Notes: generated from the sequence alone by a model not told the origin. A DNA stretch of 64,000 bases from Collinsella sp. BA40 (GCF_008014645.1 NZ_VOWY01000002.1:172328-236327), one strand, 5' to 3'. Shown: positions 19,013-28,466, counted from the stretch's first letter. Translations and numbers: made by a program.

Positions 19013-19068
19013 GGCTGGTCGCGGGCGGCTGGTCGCGGGTGGCTGGTCGCGGGCGGCTGGTCGCGGGT
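19013..19068 (+). repeat. 14-bp tandem repeat, four copies
   Basis: GGCTGGTCGCGGGY is repeated four times head to tail (19013, 19027, 19041, 19055), with C and T alternating at the last base. The alternation suggests duplication of a 28-bp unit. Confidence 0.9.
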
Positions 19069-19584
19069 GGTGACGCCTATCCATTATGTATCTGGTTTGA
19101 ATGAACATCGAGACGGCATCCAAGGCGCCAGCGCGACACATGGACGTGATCCCGACCGTAATCGAGGAAATCGCCTGACGGGATGGACGCGATGGCAGAG
19201 AATGCAAGTTTTGAGTCTTTCGCTTCCTCGACAAAGATGATGCATAAAGAAGATGCGCGTCACATGTCCAGTAAATGGGGTAAAAGCGGGGTTTAGTTGA
19301 TCAAAAATCAGAACGGGATGCCCGGTGTGAAGTATGAACTATGTTCAATCTGATAAATAAGCACCGCCAGACGCGGCCAATAGGCTTGAAAAGACTCAAA
19401 AACAGCATTTGGTGCCAAAGGTGCGCCGTCAACGCCGTCGTGATCGAAGCGCGGCAAAAATGCTATGCACACGTGCCTTCAAAGTATGCAATTGAAGCAC
19501 TGACAGGGTTCAATGCAGCCGGTTAAGGTGATCAAGGACGGTCCGGCTTGGTGCAATATGCGATTGTCGGCGTGCATGGATATG

Positions 19585-19613
19585 AGAAGCGCCCCGTGAT
19601 ACGGGGCGCTTCT
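19585..19613 (-). terminator. Hairpin downstream of the GH89 gene
   Basis: A perfect 13-bp stem (19585-19597 with 19601-19613) with a 3-base loop lies 70 bases past the stop codon of the minus-strand GH89 gene. Neither side has a T run, so it may be a processing or stability hairpin. Confidence 0.5.
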
Positions 19614-19682
19614 GAGGGATGCTGCGGTAGCGGTTGCACGCGCCGCAGCGTCTTGGTATCGGGGGTGCGTCAGTCCGATGCG

Positions 19683-22600
19683 CTACTGCTTGCGGCGACG
19701 GAACAGGCCGGCGAGGGCGGCGGTGAAACCGCCGGCGCCGAGCAGGCCTGCAATTGCGGTGGCGTCGCCGGTCTGGGCAAGGTTGCCGTTGCCGCCGGAG
19801 CCGTTGCTACCGGTACCGCTGCCGGAGCCGCTGCCGTTGCCGGAGCCGCTGCCGCTGCCAGAGCCGCTGCCGCCCTGCTCGGGCGTGTTGGGCTGCTCGG
19901 GCTGCGGCTGCTCGGGATCGGGCTGGCCGGTGGGCTCCTTCTTCAGCCCGTCGATCGCGTCGGCAAGCGCCTTGGCGGCATCGTCGAGGTCGGCCTGCGT
20001 GGTGGACGTGGCGGCGTGGACCTTCTCGGCATCCGCCAGGGTCTGCTCAAGCTGCTTCCAGCTGTCGGCCGTGTAACCTTCGGGCGCAAGCGCCTGGGCG
20101 CGCGCGATCACTTCGGCCAGTGCGGTGCGGTCGAGCACGTGCTGCTCGAGCTTCTCGATAGCGGCGTCGAGCTCGGCTGCCTTCTTGTCGAGGTCGGCCT
20201 GGCTGATCTTGTTCACATCGACCTTCGCCACGGCGTCGCGCACGGCGGCGAACTGCTTCCATGCATCCTTGTCGTAGCCGATCTCGTCGAGCGCCTGTGC
20301 GCGGGCCACGCCGGCCTCCCAGGCGGTCGTGTCGATAACGACGACGCTCTGGGTGAAGGTCTCGGTCGCGGCCTCAAGCGCTGCGGCGGCCTCTCCCAGC
20401 TTGGCGGGGTCGTTGGCGTGGTCCGTCAGGGCCTTCTTGGCGGCATCGATGCTCACCGTGAGGGCATCGGCGGCAGCCTGCGGGTACTGGCCGTTGAAGT
20501 CGCCCACGGTGGCGCCGTCGAGCAGCTTGGCGGCGGCGTCGATGGCAACCTGCATGCGGTCGCGGGCGTCAAGCGAGCTGCTTGCGCTTTCGAGCGCGGA
20601 CTTGAGGGCGGCGGTCGCCTCGTCGAGCTGCGCCTGCGTCACATCGCCGTAGCGATCGGCCACGGACTTGGCAGCCTTGATGGCTTCGCCGAGCGACGAC
20701 GCCAGGTCCTGGTGGCCGTTCTTCTCCAGCGCGCCCCTGAGGGCCTCGGCGCGGTCGATGGTGCGGTACAGCGGGACTCGGTCGATGGTCACGAACGCGG
20801 TGTTCCAGAACGTGCGCTCGGCCACCTTGAGCTGCGTCGTCCACGTGGCGGCCTCGGCCGAGTTCATGCCCTGCTCGATGGCGGCCTTGGCCTCGTTGAC
20901 CTTGCCCATCAGCAGGTCGCGGGCATCGGCGCGGTAGTTGCCGGCGAACTTGCCGAAGGTGAGCTTGCCAAGCTTCTTCTCCAGGCCGGAGATGTAGCTC
21001 GAGAGCTCGGCGGTACCGTCTGCCTGGTACAGGTAGACCTCGTTGAGGGTTACATCGCCCTCGTTGAGAATGTTGATGCGCACGGCATTCACCAGCACGG
21101 CCTCGCGCAGGCGCGCGAGGATCTCGCCGGCAACGCGCTTGTTGGCGGAGTAGTCGGCGATCTGCTTCCAGCTGTCCTCGGCACCGTCCTGGCCGGGCAC
21201 GAGGCCCTCGACGGTGAATCGCAGCGGCTGCTGCAGCGGTTGGAACAGCAGGCCGATGGCGTTGATGTCGCGCGCCTTCTCGAAGGTGAAGGTGAGCTGC
21301 TTGTCGGCCGCGGCGGACAGCGTGACGCCCGTGGCGGGATTGCCGTCCTTCAGCGCATCGAGTTTGTCCTGGGCGAGTGCGGAGCCCTGGGCGGCGCTCA
21401 CGGTTGCGTGCGACGCGGCGTTATCGGGCGTGCTGTACACCTCGATCTCGCGGACGAGCGGCCATGCCTTCTGGCCGGACGACGGGATGCGGGCATCCTT
21501 GATATCCATGCGGATGGATTTGACGGCGCGGCCCACGGGCACGTTGATCTCGATGCCCTGCTCCTTCTTGAGGTCCTCGGCGCTGCGGGAGTACACGGTG
21601 GTCTTCTCGCCGGCGGCGTTGGTCACCACCAGGTCGAACTGCATGCTGCGGTCCTTCTGGCCCTTCTCGAAGCACAGGCGGATGGAGTCCACGTAGCGCT
21701 CTTCGGGCAGGTCCAGGTTGAACCACGCGGGCACGGCGCCGTTGTTGGAAACCCAGGCGGTATCCTTGCCGTCTACCAACGCGGCCTTATCCTCGGGCGC
21801 GGGCTTGGTCGCGGAGGAGGTGATGGTGGCGGTGGCGGCGATGTTGGCGCCCGTCATGCTCTGGCGCTCCTCCTGGAGCAGGTCGAGCTCGGCCAGCGCG
21901 GGCCAGGCGGTGCCGCCCACGGAGCCCACGAAGTCCACGCGCACGGCTTTGACCTCGTAGCCCAGGTCGGCGGTGTATGCCTTCTCCAGGCTGCCGGCGT
22001 TGTTGGACTGGTCGACGAGTACGCGCTCCTCGTTGTTCGGCAGGATCGCGGTGACCTTGAACTTGAACTGGCGGCCGGCGTCCTCGAACAGCAGGCGCAC
22101 GCGGTCCACGCGCTGCGGCTGGCTCAGGTCGACCCGGTACCAGTTGGGATCGCTGCCGTTACCGACCCACAGGGTCTTCTCGTCGCCGTCGATGCCGGCG
22201 TTGAGGTCGCGCCCGGGTTCGGTATTCTGCGCCGACGCCTTCGCGCCCCGCGACAGGTTCTTGTAGCTCACGGTGGGCGCGTTGGCCGCCATGACGCTCA
22301 GCTCGTAGATGCCGGTGAGGTTTTCTCCGTCGGTGGAGTTCACCTTGAAGCGCATCTTGCTCGCCAGCACGTCGCAGGTGATCTCGTTCTTCGAGCTCAC
22401 ATTCTGCGCCGTGCTCTCGCCGACCTTCACCCACTCGTCGCCCACCAGCGCGGTGATCTCGTAGCGCAGGGGGAAGTCCGCGGCGATCTGCTGCAGCGTG
22501 ATGCCAGCGCCCTTCACCGCGTAGGTGCCGCCCAGGTCGATCTCGAGCGTGGCCTCCTGCTTGCCGGGCGTGGTCCAGCCGGAGTCGGTGTTGCCGTCGG

Positions 22601-25499
22601 TGAGGTTATCGACCTTCTGCTGCGTGTCGACATCGGTCACGACCTTGCCGCGCGCGAGGTTCTGCAGCTCCTCGGCCTGCGCGTCGCCCACGATGCCGTC
22701 CATGGCGGTCACGGAGTAGCTCTTCATGATCTCCTGGGCCAGGGCCTTGGGGTCCTCGGCTGCGGGCTTGGTGGCGAAGCCGTCCTTGTCCTGGTCGCTC
22801 TTGCGGTTGGCCCATTCCCAGCCAAAGGTGAACCAGTTGAGGTCCTGCGCGCTACCGCCGTCCTTGAGGGCCTTCTTGCGGGCGTTGGCCCAGGCCTCCC
22901 AGCGCGGCTTGTAGTAGCTGCCCGTAAGGCCGGACCACTGGCGGTTGGAGTAGTCGATCAGCGAGCCGTTCTTCTCCAGGCCCCAGGTGGTGATCAGCGA
23001 GCGCGCGTTGAGCTCGAAGAGGTCGGCGGTCCAGTCGTCGGCGTCCGTCAGCAGGGTGCGCGCGTTTTCGATCCACGTGCCCAGCATGAAATCGCTGGAC
23101 GTGGACAGCATGCGGTCCTGCGCGTCGAGCATCTTGAGCATCTGGTTGGCCAGCAGCTCGAAGCGCTCGGCGTTGCGCTGCTTGTAGGCGTCGCCGGCGA
23201 GCGGCTGGTACTCCTGGAACGCGTTGGCCAGCACTTGGCGCATCACGTCCACGAAGTCGTAGCGGAACGCCTCGGAGTCCTTATACGTGTCGTAGCTCTC
23301 GATGAAGAGCTGCGCGGCGCGCTCGAACTCCTTCTTGTCGTAGTCGATGTCGCTGTGGCCCCAGGTGGAGGCGGCGTTGATCTTGTTGTCGGACGGGCGC
23401 GCGTTCATGATGGACTCGCTGGCGCCCTGGTAGTACTCGCCGTCGACGTGCTTGTAGGCGGTGTCGAGCAGGATGTCCCAGGCTTTCTGGATCTTGGCGT
23501 CGGTGCCGCCGTAGCGACGCTCGACGTAGCTGCGCGTCCAGGCGCGGTAGTCCACGGGGTCCTGCTCCCAGGTCATGTCGAAGAGCAGCTCGTAGACGAT
23601 GGGGGAGTTGTCGATGGCCTCGGGCGTGATGCCGATGCCGCGCATGTACTTGTTGGAGTTGTATGCCTGCGGGATCTTGGTGGCCAGCACCTCGGGCACG
23701 CCGTCCATGCCCATGCGGCCGCCGAAGTTATGCAGCATGTTCCATACCCACGGTACGTGCTGGTTCTCCATGGGGCCCGCCTGCGAGCGCAGGTCGCTCT
23801 GCAGGTCCAGGACGAGCGCCTGCTCCTTCTTGGCGAGGCCGGAGAGCTTGTTCTCGTCGATGCCCCACTGCCACTGCTGCATGACCCAGACGGCCTGCGG
23901 GTCGTAGTCGAGCATCTTCTGCTGTACGGTGCGGTAGATGTCCACGATGTTGAAGCCCTGCGGCACGGTGCCGCCCTCGTGGAACGGATCGACGGCGTAG
24001 AAGTGGGAAACCTTGCCGAAGATGCGCTCCTGCGCCTCGTAGAACGTGGTGCCCACCTTCTGGAAGTAATCTTCCTTGCCGGCGGCGCGGTCAGCGTCGG
24101 TGAGGTAGGTCTTGATCATGTAGGGGCGCGCGAAGCCCGACCACGAGCCAGAGGACGCGGCGACGGAGTTGGGGTTCTTCTGCTGGAAGTCCGTGGGAAC
24201 CTGGCCGCCGAAGCCCTGGATGACCGGGTCGATACCGTAGGTCTGCATGCGGTCGTGGATCCGGCGCGCCAGCTCGACGCGCTGCTCGAACCACGAATCG
24301 GGCAGCGGGCCGCCCACGGAGTAGAGGTTCTGCATGTAGAACCAGGCGAAGTACGCGGGGCCCGAGAGGTACTCCTGGACCTCCTCGTTGGTGTAGTTGT
24401 ACTGCAGCAGCGTCTGGCGCAGGACCTCTTCCTGGCCCACGATGTCGAGCACCAGGTTAACGCCGTTCATGGCGCACCAGTCCAGGAAGGGCTCGTACTC
24501 GTCCCAGTTCCAGAAGGCCATGGTGTAGGAGTAGGTGCAGAAGTTGAGCGCGTAGCGGTACTCGTAATCGGTGAACTTGAGGATGCCCTCGCCCACCGAG
24601 GGGAGGGTGGCGGGCATGTCGAGCTGCGAGCCGAAGAGCGGGTTGTAGTCAACCTTGCAGAAGTTGCGCAGGTAGCAATTGAGGCCGGAAGCCAGCGAGA
24701 TGCCGTCGTTGCCGCGGACCTTGATGCGGCCGTCGCCGGCGTCGGCGATCTCGAAGACATCCTTGCCGTCGAGCTGGTCGCGCAGCTCGAACACGAACTT
24801 GTCGCGCCACTCGGCACCCAGCACGCGCTCGACCAGGTTGCCGGCTTCGTTGACGACCTTCTTGTTGGCGTAGGCCTTGTCGGTCTCGAAGCGGTTCCAC
24901 TCCTTGCCCCACGTGCTGGCGGCGAAGTCCTGGACCTCGATGGCCGGCTTCTTGGCCACGGCGTTAGAGACCTTCTCGCCCAGGAACGAGACCTCGGCGA
25001 TGTTGACCTGCTGCGAGCCGGAGTTGAAGCTCACGCTGATGCGCGCGGCGCACGCCTCGGTGGGCTCGATGTCGAGCTGATCGGCGTTGGCGGTGGCGGG
25101 GTTGTTGTTCGCCTTGTAGGCCACCTTGTTATACGTGGAGCCATCCTGGCTCAGGTAGACCTCGTAGTGGTAGTACGAACCCGGGACGTTCTGCAGGGAG
25201 ATGCTGCTGATGCGGTACGTGCCGTCGAAGGCCACGTCGATGAAGCGGCGGTAGTCCTGCATGGAGTTCTTGTCCGGCGACTGCCAGTAGGTGTCGGCGC
25301 GGCCGTCGACGGCGAGCGCGGCCTCGTGGCCCGAGGCCGAGGCGGCCTTCACGGTGAGGCCCGTGAGCTGCTGCGGCGCCGCGAACGCGATCGACGGGTA
25401 CGCGAGCGCGCCGCAGGTGACGGCTCCAGCCGCGCCGGCGAGGGCGATGAGGCGGGCGGCCTTGCGCCACACGCGTTCTACGTGGATGGGGTGGGTCAT
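19683..25499 (-). CDS. Wall-anchored GH89 alpha-N-acetylglucosaminidase
   Basis: 1,938 residues; exported enzyme expected to release terminal alpha-GlcNAc, as on gastric-type mucins. After a signal peptide (SIAFA) comes an F5/8-type (CBM32-like) module, then a GH89/NAGLU domain: WNWDEYEPFLDWCAMNGVN, the acid/base Glu508 in DPFHEGG, and PWVWNMLHNFGG. Several CBM32-like modules follow (NLARGK, NLSRGAK, ANIAATATI), then FIVAR modules (GYDKDAWKQ, GYTADSWKQ), a Pro/Gly/Ser linker, LAQTG (about 1907), a hydrophobic segment and RRRKQ. The residue aligned with the usual nucleophile Glu is Asp569 (LDLQSDLRS). AAAGGA 6-7 bases upstream fixes ATG 25499; a hairpin lies just above it. It is transcribed alone, convergent with the pilus operon. 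Confidence 0.9.
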   Translation of the reverse strand: MTHPIHVERVWRKAARLIALAGAAGAVTCGALAYPSIAFAAPQQLTGLTVKAASASGHEAALAVDGRADTYWQSPDKNSMQDYRRFIDVAFDGTYRISSISLQNVPGSYYHYEVYLSQDGSTYNKVAYKANNNPATANADQLDIEPTEACAARISVSFNSGSQQVNIAEVSFLGEKVSNAVAKKPAIEVQDFAASTWGKEWNRFETDKAYANKKVVNEAGNLVERVLGAEWRDKFVFELRDQLDGKDVFEIADAGDGRIKVRGNDGISLASGLNCYLRNFCKVDYNPLFGSQLDMPATLPSVGEGILKFTDYEYRYALNFCTYSYTMAFWNWDEYEPFLDWCAMNGVNLVLDIVGQEEVLRQTLLQYNYTNEEVQEYLSGPAYFAWFYMQNLYSVGGPLPDSWFEQRVELARRIHDRMQTYGIDPVIQGFGGQVPTDFQQKNPNSVAASSGSWSGFARPYMIKTYLTDADRAAGKEDYFQKVGTTFYEAQERIFGKVSHFYAVDPFHEGGTVPQGFNIVDIYRTVQQKMLDYDPQAVWVMQQWQWGIDENKLSGLAKKEQALVLDLQSDLRSQAGPMENQHVPWVWNMLHNFGGRMGMDGVPEVLATKIPQAYNSNKYMRGIGITPEAIDNSPIVYELLFDMTWEQDPVDYRAWTRSYVERRYGGTDAKIQKAWDILLDTAYKHVDGEYYQGASESIMNARPSDNKINAASTWGHSDIDYDKKEFERAAQLFIESYDTYKDSEAFRYDFVDVMRQVLANAFQEYQPLAGDAYKQRNAERFELLANQMLKMLDAQDRMLSTSSDFMLGTWIENARTLLTDADDWTADLFELNARSLITTWGLEKNGSLIDYSNRQWSGLTGSYYKPRWEAWANARKKALKDGGSAQDLNWFTFGWEWANRKSDQDKDGFATKPAAEDPKALAQEIMKSYSVTAMDGIVGDAQAEELQNLARGKVVTDVDTQQKVDNLTDGNTDSGWTTPGKQEATLEIDLGGTYAVKGAGITLQQIAADFPLRYEITALVGDEWVKVGESTAQNVSSKNEITCDVLASKMRFKVNSTDGENLTGIYELSVMAANAPTVSYKNLSRGAKASAQNTEPGRDLNAGIDGDEKTLWVGNGSDPNWYRVDLSQPQRVDRVRLLFEDAGRQFKFKVTAILPNNEERVLVDQSNNAGSLEKAYTADLGYEVKAVRVDFVGSVGGTAWPALAELDLLQEERQSMTGANIAATATITSSATKPAPEDKAALVDGKDTAWVSNNGAVPAWFNLDLPEERYVDSIRLCFEKGQKDRSMQFDLVVTNAAGEKTTVYSRSAEDLKKEQGIEINVPVGRAVKSIRMDIKDARIPSSGQKAWPLVREIEVYSTPDNAASHATVSAAQGSALAQDKLDALKDGNPATGVTLSAAADKQLTFTFEKARDINAIGLLFQPLQQPLRFTVEGLVPGQDGAEDSWKQIADYSANKRVAGEILARLREAVLVNAVRINILNEGDVTLNEVYLYQADGTAELSSYISGLEKKLGKLTFGKFAGNYRADARDLLMGKVNEAKAAIEQGMNSAEAATWTTQLKVAERTFWNTAFVTIDRVPLYRTIDRAEALRGALEKNGHQDLASSLGEAIKAAKSVADRYGDVTQAQLDEATAALKSALESASSSLDARDRMQVAIDAAAKLLDGATVGDFNGQYPQAAADALTVSIDAAKKALTDHANDPAKLGEAAAALEAATETFTQSVVVIDTTAWEAGVARAQALDEIGYDKDAWKQFAAVRDAVAKVDVNKISQADLDKKAAELDAAIEKLEQHVLDRTALAEVIARAQALAPEGYTADSWKQLEQTLADAEKVHAATSTTQADLDDAAKALADAIDGLKKEPTGQPDPEQPQPEQPNTPEQGGSGSGSGSGSGNGSGSGSGTGSNGSGGNGNLAQTGDATAIAGLLGAGGFTAALAGLFRRRKQ

Positions 25500-25823
25500 G
25501 TAGTGTCCTTTGTTCGATGCCCCGCCCCGTGGCGGGGTGTCCAATATGGCCCGTACCTGCAGCGATGCTGCAAGCTAGGTGCGACTCGGCAGAATCGCAC
25601 ATAACGAACTATTTTACGGTGCAACCTACTGGGAAATGGGGGAGAAAAAAGGACGAGAGGACCCGTTTGCTCATGCAAGGCCGCCGTGTTGGGGCGCATG
25701 TTGCGAGGGCGGGCATGAGGGCGTCGGCGTGCGCGCGGGCGCGGGCGCACGCAGGTGGAGCACTCGCTTGCGAGAAGTTCTGGTGCACGCGCCCCAAGTG
25801 CCGCCCGGGGCGGGCGCGCGCCG
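25500..25823 (-). other. Leader of the GH89 gene and gap to the cysteine desulfurase
   Basis: On the minus strand a 7-bp G/C hairpin (25520-25537) sits about 20 bases before the GH89 start, with the ribosome site AAAGGA at 25506-25511. An AT-richer stretch near 25600-25640 is the likely promoter zone, but no hexamer pair is convincing. The rest (25650-25823) is G/C-rich with no gene seen. Confidence 0.4.
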
Positions 25824-27059
25824 TTAGCGCATGCTGCTGATGAGGCGCGCGCGGCGGATGCAGGCGGGGACGCGTTCGAGCAAGAGGTCCACGTCGGCCG
25901 CGGACACATCGTCTGCCAGGGAGAAGCGCACGCTCCCGTGCGCCCAGGTGGGGTCGGCTATGCCCAGGGCCGTTATGACGTGCGAGGGCTCGGTGGAGCC
26001 GGTGGCGCAGGCCGAGCCCGCGGCTGCGGCTACGCCCGCGCGGTCGAGCAACATGACGAGCAACTCGCTATCGCAGTCGCGGCAGACGAAGGACGCGATG
26101 GAGGGCAGGCGGTGCTCGCTCGGCGCAGGCCCGGTGAGCTGCACGTTTTCGCATGCGTCTAGGATGCCTTGGATAAAGGCGTCGCGTAGGGCCGCCACGT
26201 GGGCGGCTCGCGGCTCAAGGTCCGCGCAGGCCTCTGCGAGCGCGGCCGCCATGCCCGCGGCTCCCGCAAGGTTCTCGGTGCCCGCGCGCAGGCCGCGCTC
26301 CTGGGCGCCGCCGGTGATGAGCGGCGGGATGGAGAAGCCGGGGCGCAGGTAGAGCGCGCCTATGCCGCGCGGTCCGTGGAACTTGTGGCCGGAGAGCGAG
26401 AGCGCGTCGACGCCCAGGGCCCGTGCGTCTACCGGGATGTGGCCCACGGCCTGCACGGCATCCGTGTGGAACGGGACGTCGAATTCGTGGGCGATGGCGG
26501 CGAGCTGCGCGATGTCCTGCACGGCGCCCACCTCGTTGTTTGCCAGCATGATGCTGACCAGCGCCGCGGGGGGCGCGTCGACGCCGGCGGCATGGTCGGC
26601 GGCGCTGGCATCCCGGAGCGCACGCCGCAGGTCGGCGGGGGCTACGAAACCCTCGGTATCTACGGGCAGGTGCATGATCTCGACGCCCGCGCGCTCGAGC
26701 TCGTCGCAGCCGTGCAGAATGGCGTGGTGCTCGATGGCGCTTGTAACGACGCGCACCCGCGCGCCGGCGCCGAATTGGTCGCGAAAGCGCTGGACCGCGC
26801 CGTGAAGCACCCAGGTGTCGGATTCCGATCCGCCGCTGGTGAAGAAGATGTCGTTAGGGGCTCCGGCGCCCAGGCAGGTTGCGATGCGCGCACGGGCGTC
26901 GGCAAGCGCATCGGCGGCTTCGCGCGCCACGCGATGGATGCCGCTGGGGTTGCCGAAGGTGCTGGTGAGGAAGGGCATCATGGCTTGCAGGGCGGCGGGC
27001 GACAGCGGCGTGGTGGCGGCGTTGTCGGCGTAGATGTACGGCTCTGCGGAAGCAGGCAT
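25824..27059 (-). CDS. Cysteine desulfurase (IscS/NifS family)
   Basis: 411-residue PLP enzyme converting cysteine to alanine and an enzyme-bound persulfide for Fe-S clusters and tRNA thiolation. Visible residues: YADNAATTP start, SAIEHHA (His111 stacking on PLP), HTDAVQ (Asp200), Schiff-base Lys226 in SGHKFHGPRG, and the persulfide Cys351 in GSACATGSTEPSHV. A short Cys loop followed by TGS-EPSHV fits the NifS/IscS group better than SufS. GGAGGA 6 bases upstream fixes ATG 27059. No scaffold protein or thiouridylase gene lies next to it, so the sulfur acceptor is unknown. Confidence 0.93.
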   Translation of the reverse strand: MPASAEPYIYADNAATTPLSPAALQAMMPFLTSTFGNPSGIHRVAREAADALADARARIATCLGAGAPNDIFFTSGGSESDTWVLHGAVQRFRDQFGAGARVRVVTSAIEHHAILHGCDELERAGVEIMHLPVDTEGFVAPADLRRALRDASAADHAAGVDAPPAALVSIMLANNEVGAVQDIAQLAAIAHEFDVPFHTDAVQAVGHIPVDARALGVDALSLSGHKFHGPRGIGALYLRPGFSIPPLITGGAQERGLRAGTENLAGAAGMAAALAEACADLEPRAAHVAALRDAFIQGILDACENVQLTGPAPSEHRLPSIASFVCRDCDSELLVMLLDRAGVAAAAGSACATGSTEPSHVITALGIADPTWAHGSVRFSLADDVSAADVDLLLERVPACIRRARLISSMR

Positions 27060-27241
27060 GGTTGATCCTCCGGATGGGCGCGCGGGCCGTGACGCGCGGC
27101 CGGCGGGTGGATGGGGTGCGGCTCGGGCCGTTTCGCGTCCGCTGCCCGCGTGGGGACCGGGGGCGTGTCGCTGCGACGCGGGCGGTTGGCAGTCCGGGTA
27201 GTCGGCAGTCCGGGCGTCGCGCGTATCGGCCTGGATGCGGG

Positions 27242-27607
27242 TTAGCGCAGGAACAGGAACCAGGCCGCGGCGGCCAGGATGAGGGCGATGACCGCGACGA
27301 CCGCTATGGTCTTGGTGCGCCGGCGACGGCGCTCGTACTTCGAGGTGAAGATGGTGTGGCCCGGTTTAGGTGTTTGCAGGTAACGCTCGGAATGCTGAAG
27401 GCCCTTGTAGCGGCCTCCCGTCGCCTGCGGGTGCTGGGCTCGTTCTTGCTGCTGGCGCTCGCGTGCCAAGGCGCGCTCGCGGGCCTGCTCTTGCGGGGTG
27501 AGGGGCAGGTACGAGGGATCGGACGTGGCCGTTCCCATATGACGCCGCCCGTGCGGCTGTTCGCTGGCGTCGCGCGTGGACGGCGACGGTTCGTCGAATG
27601 CGGTCAT
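27242..27607 (-). CDS. Small tail-anchored membrane protein of unknown function
   Basis: 121 residues: a polar, Gln/Arg/Glu-rich N-terminal two thirds (about 1-95), a basic cluster YERRRRRTK, and one C-terminal membrane segment (TIAVVAVIALILAAAAWFLF) ending at the last residues. This predicts a cytosolic domain anchored by its tail. AAGGGG 5 bases before ATG 27607 supports expression. It is 180 bases upstream of the cysteine desulfurase on the same strand and could share its transcript. I do not recognise a family; membership in a division or envelope process would be a guess. Confidence 0.7.
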   Translation of the reverse strand: MTAFDEPSPSTRDASEQPHGRRHMGTATSDPSYLPLTPQEQARERALARERQQQERAQHPQATGGRYKGLQHSERYLQTPKPGHTIFTSKYERRRRRTKTIAVVAVIALILAAAAWFLFLR

Positions 27608-27911
27608 GATGCCCCTTATCTAACAGGCGAGATTGCAACCATTGTACGTGTGCCGTCCGCGACGCGTTTTTCTTTCGTGTAAAACCCGAGGCGTCTCCAT
27701 ATCCGTATCACAGCTGGATGTGAATGGCTCGACCTGCCAGAATCCAACAGATTGCTAACATCTTAGTTAGATGCACTTAGATTTGATGAATATATGACGC
27801 TTAGAAAATATGAGGGATTCTGTTTATCGGCGTGGGAGCGGGGAATAAGAACCCTGTCCAAAGAAGACCGGGCCCCATGCAAGGCCCGGCAATCACAGAG
27901 GAGTGATTCAT
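27608..27911 (+). promoter_or_regulatory. AT-rich regulatory region upstream of hsp20
   Basis: About 110 bases (27740-27850) are clearly AT-richer than their surroundings. The stretch contains CTAAC-N6-GTTAG (27755-27770) and three copies of CTTAG (27762, 27776, 27800). TTGATG (27783) with AAATAT 17 bases later is a possible promoter. No clear CIRCE or HAIR heat-shock operator is present, so the mode of control is open. Confidence 0.4.
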
Positions 27912-28346
27912 ATGGCTAGCATGGTTCCGTATCGTTCTGTTTTCGGCGTTCGCCCCGTTGTCCCCGCCTCGCTGTTCGACGCGTTCGACGACATGATGGA
28001 TTTCTCCAACAACGCCATGGCGTCCAAGGCGTTCCCTATCGACGTCGAGGATCAGGGCGATGCCTACGAGGTGAAGGCATATCTGACCGGCGTGAGCAAG
28101 GACGACATCGATGTCGAGCTCAACGAGGGTCGTCTCTCCATCTCCGTGAACGTGGAGGAGTCCGAGGAGAACAAGGATAAGAACTATCTGCAGAAGGAGT
28201 TCGTGTCCTACTCGGCAACGCGCGGCGTCTACCTGAAGGATGCGGCGTGCGAGGGCCTGACCGCCCGCTACGCCGACGGCGTGCTGACGGTTTCCGTTCC
28301 CAAGTTCGTGGAGAAGAAGAACGTCACCAAGGTTGCGATCGACTAA
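27912..28346 (+). CDS. Small heat-shock protein, Hsp20/alpha-crystallin family
   Basis: 144-residue ATP-independent holdase chaperone that binds unfolding proteins. An alpha-crystallin domain spans about residues 40-140: DVEDQGDAYEVKAYLTGVSKDDIDVELNEGRLSIS, then ADGVLTVSVPK, the conserved A-x-G-V-L-T-V motif. It ends with KKNVTKVAID and lacks an extended IXI tail. AGAGGAG 8 bases before ATG 27912 selects this start over a GTG at 27903. It is a single gene with an AT-rich upstream region and a strong terminator, as expected for a highly induced stress protein. Confidence 0.93.
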   Translation: MASMVPYRSVFGVRPVVPASLFDAFDDMMDFSNNAMASKAFPIDVEDQGDAYEVKAYLTGVSKDDIDVELNEGRLSISVNVEESEENKDKNYLQKEFVSYSATRGVYLKDAACEGLTARYADGVLTVSVPKFVEKKNVTKVAID

Positions 28347-28379
28347 TCTGCACAACCAGACGCTCCCGGTCATAGAGCA

Positions 28380-28466
28380 CGAGGGCTCCGGCGCTGATGA
28401 ACTGCCTCCCATTTCTTGGACACGAGAAATGGGAGGCACTTCAGACGCGTCGGAGCCCTCGTTTTT
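28380..28466 (+). terminator. Two-tier terminator after hsp20
   Basis: An outer 11-bp stem (28380-28390 with 28451-28461) encloses a perfect 14-bp inner stem (28403-28416 with 28425-28438); TTTTT follows at 28462-28466. The nested structure is unusually large for a plain terminator. Confidence 0.85.

Larger units (their letters stand above)
18732..19682 (+). other. Gene-poor intergenic stretch between convergent loci
   Basis: No frame here shows a recognisable protein or a good start. It holds a 14-bp tandem repeat (19013-19068), an AT-richer part from about 19200 to 19500, and the hairpin at 19585-19613. A very short frame from ATG 18848 (24 codons) follows an AGGAGG at 18807 too far away to be convincing. 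The change in composition could mark decayed or transferred DNA. Confidence 0.5.

Noticed and set aside
19341..19526. 61-codon frame in the gene-poor stretch
   Set aside because: No ribosome-binding site, no family resemblance, and the length is expected by chance in an AT-richer segment.
20260..20640. Separate small gene within the FIVAR region of the GH89 protein
   Set aside because: The minus-strand frame is continuous and the FIVAR pattern runs through; alternative frames are shadows.
19548..25604. Open frame of about 2,000 codons on the plus strand
   Set aside because: It lies exactly opposite the GH89 gene, and its translation is a low-complexity Leu/Val/Gly/Arg/His mix produced by the biased third positions of the real gene. 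No family match and no ribosome site.
27062..27682. 206-codon plus-strand frame
   Set aside because: Antisense to the small membrane protein gene, which has a good ribosome site and a credible membrane helix; this frame has neither.
27740..27850. CIRCE or HAIR heat-shock operator upstream of hsp20
   Set aside because: Neither consensus is present; only a short CTAAC/GTTAG inverted repeat is seen.
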